NCBI GenBank assembly: GCA_016926135.1
Contig: JAFGPH010000280.1
Location: forward strand, 1-23,659
Direction of reading: 5' to 3'
Length of the DNA: 23,659 nucleotides
From: Deltaproteobacteria bacterium
GTDB taxonomy: Bacteria > Desulfobacterota > DSM-4660 > Desulfatiglandales > HGW-15
Shown here: one piece after another, positions 16,201-22,370 of the stretch
Numbering within the stretch: position 1 is the stretch's first letter
Layout: the number at the start of each line of letters is the position of its first letter
Notes under the pieces: generated by a model
Told to the model about the DNA's origin: nothing
What the model saw: only the letters and a program-made list of their open reading frames with translations
The model's database searches: none
Program-made: the position numbers and the translations under genes

Positions 16201-18984
16201 GTAAGTGATGAATTTTCAGACGTTGTCAAACCCGGGAAAGTCATCAAAATAGGCAAAGACCTTTTTGGACCCGGGAGCACCCTGATATATTCCCTGCTTC
16301 CTCATATTGATCCTGGTGTGGAAGAATGGATCTCTGAAGAGCTTTGCGGCAAAATAGGAATTGTCGTCTACTCCCCCCAAAAAGAAGCGCAGAACCCCTT
16401 CCACATAATGGGCCTCCTATATCAAGCCCAAAAGCATCTGCCTACAGAACGGGAACATTTCCTGCTTTCTTTATGGCAGGACCTGTTTGATGCTGCAGTA
16501 TCTCAGCCTTTTCATGGCACGGCTCCCAAAACCCCTCCCGATTCCGCCTTGGCTTTTGAGATACTAAGAGACGGTGGAAAACGCTTTTGTTGGCTGCAAC
16601 CCGTAGCAGACGACGATTCAGAAAAGTACACAGCATGGGTAAATGATAACGATGACTGTCTTTCATTGCTTCCACCGGGAACCCTGATAGTATGCGCAGG
16701 GAAAACCCGGTCCCGCTGGAAGGATCGTGTTACTATCCTTAAGCACATATTGAAGAACGCAGACGTGCGAAGGCTTTCGGAACTAGAAATGATCTTTGAA
16801 TACCAGGAGGTTGATGGCTGGAGGGAACCAAGACTGATAAATGATTTGTTCCCTTGGCTAGTCCAGCCTGCGCTGGCAGTTCTCGCATTCGGCAGGGGAA
16901 CGCAGCCAATGTCTGTTTCAAATCCCGAGGGAGATTTTCAAAAGACCCTCTTGACTCGCATACAAAATACAAGGGCAAAGTATGTCCGCAACCTACTGAT
17001 AAAGATTCAGGGATTGGATGTTGCGCCAAAATCGCGAACCATATCTTATTCATCTTCAGAAAATATTCTATATCTCGATATTGGAGAGGAACTCCAGTTG
17101 CGGGATCTCGCATTGCCTCTCAGCCTGTTGTTTGATCGGGAGGATTATCTGAAACCTGCAGAACTCTGGCTGAGGAATATTGAAGAGGCCACTTCTGACG
17201 GTGCCTTAAGAGAGGATGTGCCTTCCGACATTGCCATAGACGAGCTGCATATTGAGGCAGCGAATCTCCAGGAACTGTTCCAGATCATCGGTGGTCAGAC
17301 ACAACAGATAATAAGATCGGTCGCGCCCGCCTTGTTTTTCCTCTGCAGATCAGGCGATTCACCTCTTTCAGAAGAAGAATTCAACAGCACAATCAGCAAG
17401 GTCGCAGACAGCGGAAAGCCTTATGAGCTTGCGGAGCAGATGATGACGAATATGCTAAAGAGATGCGGAATTTCACAATCATCCATAGAGGCGAGTTCTT
17501 TAAGACAGATTGCAGAGCAGATGCGAGATGCGGCTGAAATTTCAAAACAGGCTTATGATTTGTTCAGAATAGATCTCAAAGACTGGAATTCAGCAGCCCG
17601 TGAAATCGGAGCTCGCACGCAGCTTGTCCTAAATGACCAAGCGGCGGAAACATTCAACAAGGTAAAACAAGAAACCAGATGGGCAGCATGTGGCTTCCTC
17701 CAGAAGAACCTGGAAGGGTCCAGAAAAGTGAAGTTCAAGGAAAAATGGTTATCATACGACAACCTCAAACCATCGGAAGCCATACACGATACATGGACGC
17801 CTGATTCTTCCACAATCGAATCTCCCATAATAGACTGGTTCAAAATGCAGGCCGTAGATCTTATGGATAAGCCTGACCTTCCAGGTGATGACAAATTCCT
17901 GGAATCCATCAAGGGCAAATACGATTCTTTGCATAATGATCCTGATATGGTCCTAGATTCGAATATCAGTTTCATGAGAAATCAATGGAAACGTTTACGG
18001 ATACTGTTGGCAAGTCTCGCTCTCAGAAGCGTTGAAAGTGATACAATCATATCCGGCCTCAAAGCCATTGAGGACAATGCACCCGGCAATTGGGCGAAAA
18101 AGGATGAAGAATTGTCCTCATCCTTAAGTGTATGCCCAATTTCAAATGAGGAAGTTTTCGGCTTGCTAGGTGAATGGATGGCCACACAGTCGGACGTTGT
18201 CAAGAAGCCTCTTGAGGGGACAAAGGCCAAGACTTTAGATGATTTTATCAAGACCAACAAGATCACCCAGGCTGAGGAAGTAAAGGCTGAAGAGCGCCTC
18301 ACAAGTGAGCCAAAATCTGTTCCCAAAAAGACAATTGCGCAGAACTTGATCGAAATTCCAGACAAGGACCAGCCTCTTGATGAACTGAGGAAGAAACTGG
18401 ATATGCTGCTTGCTCAAGGTAACAACGCGATACTCGACAAGCTCACCCAGGATGCGGACATCGACCTTACTGCAAACCTGGGAGAAAAACCACAGCCCCG
18501 ACTAAAAGGCAGAAAAAAGGTCCGAAGAGTCTCATTGAAGAAGGACAGAGACACAGAGTTCATAGGGTATGTGGGTGAATATTTAGTATTCAGGGCGGTG
18601 AAGAACCGTTATCCGCATATAGGTGTCGCTGAGTGGGTATCAGGTAACAAAGAGAAATTTTTTCCAGGGAGCCAGGGCAACGATAATCTTGGTTACGACT
18701 TTTGTATACCTGTCGATGGCCGCAAGGTAATGATTGAAGTGAAGGGCCATACGGGTGATCAAAACTTTTTTGAGTTGGGTTCTACAGAGCTTGATGCAGC
18801 GCAGCAGGCGCTAGATACGGGAGAAATATATCAGATTTGGGTCATAAGAAACATGGAGAGCGGACTTGATATTGACCACCTCCCCAATCCCATGGTCATG
18901 GAGAACAGGAAGCATTTCAGGTTTGAAGTTGGCAGGGTTTACTATCAGATTCAGGAGAAAAGCGACGGCACTGGAAAAGCTTGA
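13258..18984 (+). CDS. Giant sacsin/GHKL-type ATPase with C-terminal DUF3883 (NO VEIN-like) domain
   Basis: A 1908-residue protein. Near the N-terminus is an HSP90/sacsin-type ATP-binding fold: N-box E53-x3-N57-A-D-D in LIELIQNADDA, a G1-like NTGKGF at 84-89 (N replaces the usual D), and GNKGLGFRSV at 112-121 forming the ATP lid. The C-terminus is DUF3883, with E1774 (GEY), D1814 (YDF) and E1827/K1829 (IEVKG), a PD-(D/E)xK-like set. About 1500 residues between have no recognised domain; a lysine/glutamate-rich linker precedes DUF3883. The layout matches plant NO VEIN and many uncharacterised bacterial homologues, often in defence islands. I infer a sensor or effector in which ATP-driven conformational change controls a nuclease-like tail. 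The ribosome binding site is weak (AGGGA). The gene is AT-richer than those upstream, suggesting a separate origin. Confidence 0.85.
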   Translation: MPPNKYYDSILERLQAKIYAFMDDIRRGTNIFEGRRSIEEQLSEEYHARFLIELIQNADDACGRDGQILAVIRQEPSPRVVLFNTGKGFTRKNFDSLCTLGLTDKNPEEAIGNKGLGFRSVLEVCKSPVIYSSDTSRLENTQPGFDGYCFCFDPDELVNALRRTTSESFIPGDGSPQMEISGKPFQLLENIQPRIVESLKASLSNQEILQRSCKWLPVYEMPIPITASDPLLPWAAKLGFATAVCIEIKPGAEPIFRRALSELQPYTFLFLRNAQSISVYAENSQTDEPRKVVEFVRHIPSYAGQEEIRKGQIEVIYHDMKAWTDTCGKETEDLEGGSQTWWFYRKPISRQEFKDVLEALPERWHQIRQVDVEIAVPIGGNSEGRFSIYLPTLARTGTGAWVNAPFYGSIDRKSIEWGRGWNSCLLNHAASCVGDMVRLLRRSHDIESAVAVLRLLGIIDQDQALAKEQISSESIQHIVKGEYWVLSEPNSKGELEYKKISQITLPNDLTWKVDPVKQVLDIECREKIPLLKPHPVLPNQELIENTAEIYEFETKTPTDEELTRLAEMAIRSSTKDKLDSAWWNSLYRWLGHLDIPYDALVGKKLIWTQTGIYKVENESRIFSPPRRPIASDDEDTPMIKKFKDMLTESLPAALRNRVSFLHPEIDLGDKQIRSFLIREYRGDQIVRDFRTEQVADFILNRVCRDLYKERMSKRRKRDAAEIFAWTFILWKQMRGEGQSVEWNHLLVPTDIGYRPGNETYAGKAWTDDEGADLEKVFQNAEPKKPFVVHPNTLIQMLPKTYQDLISSYNLRPDLKRFILEALGVWTTPKLNILKAARPGGFLPELCPSGSYNSLKTQELRDVHDKHKLPVSKKTWEGYLERLENESKNLPFQMSAKYVLNQIPFIEETPNPVTDAQALARCMGRGWEKYYRKHMTPNIRRDPREGGEPRQWNVTGFVVEQLSQAEWIPSKVWATRIIEEREVSDEFSDVVKPGKVIKIGKDLFGPGSTLIYSLLPHIDPGVEEWISEELCGKIGIVVYSPQKEAQNPFHIMGLLYQAQKHLPTEREHFLLSLWQDLFDAAVSQPFHGTAPKTPPDSALAFEILRDGGKRFCWLQPVADDDSEKYTAWVNDNDDCLSLLPPGTLIVCAGKTRSRWKDRVTILKHILKNADVRRLSELEMIFEYQEVDGWREPRLINDLFPWLVQPALAVLAFGRGTQPMSVSNPEGDFQKTLLTRIQNTRAKYVRNLLIKIQGLDVAPKSRTISYSSSENILYLDIGEELQLRDLALPLSLLFDREDYLKPAELWLRNIEEATSDGALREDVPSDIAIDELHIEAANLQELFQIIGGQTQQIIRSVAPALFFLCRSGDSPLSEEEFNSTISKVADSGKPYELAEQMMTNMLKRCGISQSSIEASSLRQIAEQMRDAAEISKQAYDLFRIDLKDWNSAAREIGARTQLVLNDQAAETFNKVKQETRWAACGFLQKNLEGSRKVKFKEKWLSYDNLKPSEAIHDTWTPDSSTIESPIIDWFKMQAVDLMDKPDLPGDDKFLESIKGKYDSLHNDPDMVLDSNISFMRNQWKRLRILLASLALRSVESDTIISGLKAIEDNAPGNWAKKDEELSSSLSVCPISNEEVFGLLGEWMATQSDVVKKPLEGTKAKTLDDFIKTNKITQAEEVKAEERLTSEPKSVPKKTIAQNLIEIPDKDQPLDELRKKLDMLLAQGNNAILDKLTQDADIDLTANLGEKPQPRLKGRKKVRRVSLKKDRDTEFIGYVGEYLVFRAVKNRYPHIGVAEWVSGNKEKFFPGSQGNDNLGYDFCIPVDGRKVMIEVKGHTGDQNFFELGSTELDAAQQALDTGEIYQIWVIRNMESGLDIDHLPNPMVMENRKHFRFEVGRVYYQIQEKSDGTGKA

Positions 18985-19510
18985 GGCCATTCTAAAGATA
19001 GCACCTGGATACCACAGCCTCCCCCAAACCTTGGATTTGAGAGTATGATCTCAGGACCAAGGAACCCTTAGATAAGAAGAGTATATGTGATAAATGCCAT
19101 GCGATTTGGAAACCGAGCTGCCTTTTCTTTTACCAAGGGGCGCAATAGTAGCGACGCGCGCCCTGAACAAAACCTTGATTGGTCGCCAAGGCAGACGCAA
19201 GGAAGTGGCGTCCAAGAAGAAAGGCCGCACGCCCACATCAGACTTCTCAAGGTACCCCTGATCCTAATCGATTCCGCACCAAAAGATGGCCGTGAGCCAG
19301 TCCAGATGATCCGGGACACGAAGACAGACAATCCAACTCTGGCCGACTTCGAGGCCCTCCGCGATCGGGTACCGCCCCCGGAGTCATACCTGGGCGGATC
19401 ACCAATGGCTTACGGAAGGCTAAGGGGCGCAGGTATCCGGACCATTATCCAACCATCGGTATATGGACATGGTCCGGTTTCGGCCGAGGTCCCTTGCGTC
19501 CCGGGGCTCC
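18985..19510. other. Intergenic stretch with no convincing gene
   Basis: About 525 bases separate the end of the giant ATPase gene from the convergently read DUF192 gene. ORFs on both strands are short or overlap DUF192, and none gives a product I recognise. The best small one is a 55-codon lysine/arginine-rich ORF from ATG 19094 to TGA 19261, with no ribosome binding site. A plus-strand ORF reaching to 19683 runs opposite the DUF192 gene and is probably its shadow. Composition rises to the GC-richer level of the following genes. It may be the right edge of the island. Confidence 0.4.
19029..19062. terminator. Possible transcription-stop hairpin after the giant ATPase gene
   Basis: CCTTGG and CCAAGG form an outer 6-base stem and TGAGA/TCTCA an inner 5-base stem, separated by a 3-by-3 internal loop and closed by GTATGA. 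It lies 45 bases after the stop codon. There is no T-run afterwards, so it is not a classical intrinsic terminator. It might still act as an mRNA-protecting structure. Confidence 0.3.
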
Positions 19511-19987
19511 TCAACGCGATCGCCGGTTCCCGGGATGGAGAGGAACCGCGAATTCCAGTCGATCACGGAGTTTCAGGCCGAGTTCCTCCACCCTGCCGGC
19601 GCGCAGTTCCAGGACAAAGAGAGACGGATGGAGAGGCATGTAGGAGGGACAGGGGTCTTTCCTGCAGGGTTCGGCACCCTTGATCATGTGGACGATTCTC
19701 CTCTCCCTGTCGAGCCAGAGGATGTCGATGGGGACCTCCATGTTTTTCATCCAGAAGGGATGAATGGCCTCTTCTTCAAAGGCGAAGAGCATTCCCTCCC
19801 CCGGGGCGATCTCCGGCCTGAACATGAGTCCCCGCGTCCTCTCGTCAGGGGAGAGCGCGAGTTCGGCCTTCACGTGGTTCCCGTCTGGAAAATAAACGCG
19901 GACGACTCTCCTCTCCTCTGCCATGAGGCCGGTGCAGAGAAGGATCAGAACAAGGATTATGCAGGAAAGGAGGAAAATTCTCGGCAT
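19511..19987 (-). CDS. Secreted DUF192 protein
   Basis: A 158-residue DUF192 (COG1430) protein. It opens with a hydrophobic export signal (MPRIF, a leucine/isoleucine/cysteine-rich core, ending near GLMAEE), so the mature part probably acts outside the cytoplasm; the cysteine within the core makes a lipoprotein possible but no clean lipobox is visible. The family signatures follow: ERTRGLMFR, then GEGMLFAFE, HPFWMKNMEVPIDILWLD, the short VELRAGRV-like turn (here LELRAGRV), and a hydrophobic end. I chose ATG 19987 because AAGGAG sits nine bases before it and the signal peptide starts there; an in-frame ATG at 20056 would add 23 polar residues. The function of DUF192 proteins is not established. 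It lies downstream of the ABC genes on the same strand, separated by the inverted-repeat element. Confidence 0.9.
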   Translation of the reverse strand: MPRIFLLSCIILVLILLCTGLMAEERRVVRVYFPDGNHVKAELALSPDERTRGLMFRPEIAPGEGMLFAFEEEAIHPFWMKNMEVPIDILWLDRERRIVHMIKGAEPCRKDPCPSYMPLHPSLFVLELRAGRVEELGLKLRDRLEFAVPLHPGNRRSR

Positions 19988-20084
19988 TACTCCAAACTCC
20001 TTCGAGACACTCGTTACCCTGCCAATCCTGCTTTTATGGCTTACACTCCTCCACATGGTTTCTGGATCCTTGGGAGGTTAGTTG

Positions 20085-20213
20085 AGCAGGCTGATGAAAA
20101 ATGCTTGGATGCAAGGCATCTGAAATCCCGAGGAATGAGGCGTACGTGCCAGTACGCCGCAGTGACGAGGGATGAAGATAACGCAGCAGACGAGTGTTTT
20201 TCATCAGCCTGCT
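20085..20213. repeat. 129-base palindromic dispersed-repeat element with 17-base perfect inverted ends
   Basis: The ends AGCAGGCTGATGAAAAA (20085-20101) and its exact reverse complement (20197-20213) enclose 95 bases. The interior holds hairpins at 20108-20120 (GATGC/GCATC) and 20139-20158 (GGCGTAC/GTACGCC). Just outside, GAGGTT (20074-20079) and AACCTC (20215-20220) extend the pairing imperfectly. No protein is encoded. This is the form of a MITE- or REP-like element; as RNA it would fold into a branched structure and could slow or stop transcription leaving the ABC genes. The right end overlaps the stop codon of the 702-residue ABC gene. I recall similar sequences in Desulfobacterota-type genomes but cannot verify it here. 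Confidence 0.85.
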
Positions 20214-22320
20214 AAACCTCTCTGAACCTGTTCAGCTTATGGTAGATCCCTTTCCGCGCCATCAGCTCCTCGTGGGTACCTTGTTCGGAGATGCGGCCCC
20301 GGTGAACGACGAGAATGCGATCGGCGCTCCGGATGGTGGAGAGTCGGTGGGCGATGACAAGGGTGGTTCGCTTCTCCGCCATCCGGAAGATGGCCTGCTG
20401 GATGAGGTTCTCCGTCTCGGGGTCCACACTGGAGGTGGCCTCGTCGAGGATGAGTACCCTGGGGTCGAAGGCCAGTGCCCTTGCAAAGGAGAGGAGTTGC
20501 CTCTCTCCCGCAGAAAGGTTGGAGCCCCCCTCCCCGATCTCATGATCATACCCGTTGGGGAGCCTGGAGATGAACGGCTCGGCGTTGGCCTGCCTGGCAG
20601 CACGTTGAGCCATCTCCGTGGAGAGCCCCGGCCGTCCCAGGGAGATGTTGTCCATCAGGGTGCCCGAGAAGATGAACACATCCTGCATCACCAGGCCGAT
20701 GGTAGCCCTGAGATCCCTGTTTGACCAGAGGCGAAGGTCCACACCGTCCAGAAGGATCGTCCCCTCGAGGGGATCATAGAACCTCTCGATGAGCCCGACC
20801 AGGGTCGTCTTCCCCGCCCCCGTGGGTCCGACGATGGCCACCATCTCGCCGGGCCGCACCCGGAAGGAAACCCCGTGAAGCACGGGGTGGCCGTCCTGAT
20901 ATCCAAAGGAGACATCCCTGAATTCCAAGCTTCCCTCCATGCGGGTCGGCTGCCGGGGGCGAGCCGGTTGCTGGATTTCCTCCCGCTGGTCCATGAACTC
21001 GAAGATGCGCTCCGTTGAGGCCATGGCTGCCTGCATGATATTGTACTTCTCCGAGATGTCCCGGATGGGTTTGAAAAACATCTGCATGTAGCTAATGAAG
21101 GCGACAAGGGAACCCAGCGTGATTTCATCCCCCAGGACCTTGCCGCCCCCGTGCCAGATGAGAAGCGCCACCGCAAAGGCGGAGAGGAGTTCCATGAGGG
21201 GCATGAAGACCCCGAAGACGTGAATCTGTTTCATTCCCGCCAGATAGTTCTCACGGTTGATCCCGGCAAAAACCTCTTTCTGGAGCGCCTCGGTCACGAA
21301 GAGCTGGATGGTGCGCATACCGGTGAGACGTTCCTGAAGGAAGGCGTTCATCTGGGCGACCTTGGCGCGAAGCTCCCTGAATGCCTCCCTGGCCATCCTG
21401 CTGAAGAGGAGGGTCAGCGCGAAGATGAGAGGGACAAGGGTCAGACACAGAAGGGCAAGACGCCAGTTGAGGTAGAGCAGGACGGCCACGATGCCTATCA
21501 GGATCAGCAGATCCTTGAGAACGGTGACTGCCACGGACTTGAACATCTCATTCAGGTTCTCAATGTCGTTGGTGGCCCTTGTGAGGAGGCGGCCCACCGG
21601 GTGGCGGTCAAAGAACCGCAGCCCCTGAGAAAGCATCCGTCCGAAAAGCTGGAGCCGGATGTCCTGCATGATCTTCTGCCCCACCCATTCGAGGATGTAG
21701 TACTCCCCGTAACCGAGTCCGAAGGAAAAGACGAGAAAGGCAAGAAGAACCATGCCCACCAGGGCCAGACCCCTCATGTCGCCGGCCCTGATCCTCATGA
21801 TATCTTGGGGCTTGAGATCCCTGAGGGTTTGAGCCGGGACGATCAGGGAGCCGTCCTGAAGGGGCGTTCCCTGCCGGGCCAGTTCCGGGAGAACCGAATC
21901 CTGAAGGGTTTCGGGTCGAATCCTGTAGAACAATCCTGCCGACAGAATGCCCTTTTGCCGGAATCCATGGAGGACTGCCGGGTCCACCTTGCGGAGGTCT
22001 TCCTGGGAGATAAAACCCTCGGAGGCCTGTCGCGAACTCTTGAAAATTTTCCCGTGCCTGCCCAGGAAATCCTGCCTCGCCCCTTCTTCCATCCCGGAGA
22101 GATCGATTCTGGACCACGCGGCCACGATGTATCGGTCGATGGCGATTTTGGAGAAATAGGGTATGGCGAGATCCAGCAGGGTAATCAGGAGGGAAAGGAA
22201 GAGGGCCAGGGAGATCCTCTTCCGGTAGGGGAATGCATAGCGGACCAGCCGGCTCAGGAGCCGCAGATCGTAAGGCCTGCCCAATTGCCCTTCTTCCATG
22301 TGGCCGTATTCGCCGTACAT
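20212..22320 (-). CDS. ABC exporter half-transporter with intact catalytic site (MdlB/BmrD/LmrD-like)
   Basis: A 702-residue membrane-domain plus ATPase fusion, one half of a type IV (MsbA-like) exporter for lipids, drugs or peptides in the inner membrane. The first membrane span (about 38-60) is followed by an unusually long loop of roughly 130 residues before the second, as in BmrD-type subunits. The ATPase domain has Walker A GPTGAGKTT (K504), Q-loop VMQD, signature LSAGE in place of LSGGQ, Walker B LILDEATSS with catalytic E627, and H-loop AHRLST. The start ATG 22320 follows a modest GAGGG; 50 bases separate it from the stop of its partner gene. Its TAG stop lies inside the palindromic element at 20085-20213. 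Substrate is unknown. Confidence 0.93.
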   Translation of the reverse strand: MYGEYGHMEEGQLGRPYDLRLLSRLVRYAFPYRKRISLALFLSLLITLLDLAIPYFSKIAIDRYIVAAWSRIDLSGMEEGARQDFLGRHGKIFKSSRQASEGFISQEDLRKVDPAVLHGFRQKGILSAGLFYRIRPETLQDSVLPELARQGTPLQDGSLIVPAQTLRDLKPQDIMRIRAGDMRGLALVGMVLLAFLVFSFGLGYGEYYILEWVGQKIMQDIRLQLFGRMLSQGLRFFDRHPVGRLLTRATNDIENLNEMFKSVAVTVLKDLLILIGIVAVLLYLNWRLALLCLTLVPLIFALTLLFSRMAREAFRELRAKVAQMNAFLQERLTGMRTIQLFVTEALQKEVFAGINRENYLAGMKQIHVFGVFMPLMELLSAFAVALLIWHGGGKVLGDEITLGSLVAFISYMQMFFKPIRDISEKYNIMQAAMASTERIFEFMDQREEIQQPARPRQPTRMEGSLEFRDVSFGYQDGHPVLHGVSFRVRPGEMVAIVGPTGAGKTTLVGLIERFYDPLEGTILLDGVDLRLWSNRDLRATIGLVMQDVFIFSGTLMDNISLGRPGLSTEMAQRAARQANAEPFISRLPNGYDHEIGEGGSNLSAGERQLLSFARALAFDPRVLILDEATSSVDPETENLIQQAIFRMAEKRTTLVIAHRLSTIRSADRILVVHRGRISEQGTHEELMARKGIYHKLNRFREV

Positions 22321-22370
22321 GCCGTGAGTCCCTCAGTATTCCTCAATCATCATTTCTCATCCGACAATCG
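22321..22370 (-). other. 50-base spacer between ABC genes with imperfect direct repeats
   Basis: Read on the minus strand, the spacer contains AATGACGATTG and AATGATGATTG, two near-identical 11-mers, before the modest ribosome binding site of the downstream ABC gene. No promoter or hairpin is apparent, so the two ABC genes are most likely cotranscribed. Confidence 0.35.

Noticed and set aside
19087..19683. 198-codon plus-strand ORF
   Set aside because: Its second half lies opposite the well-supported DUF192 gene, there is no ribosome binding site, and no domain is recognisable.
19463..20215. 250-codon plus-strand ORF spanning DUF192 and the palindromic element
   Set aside because: It is a shadow: it reads the complement of DUF192 and then straight through the inverted-repeat element.
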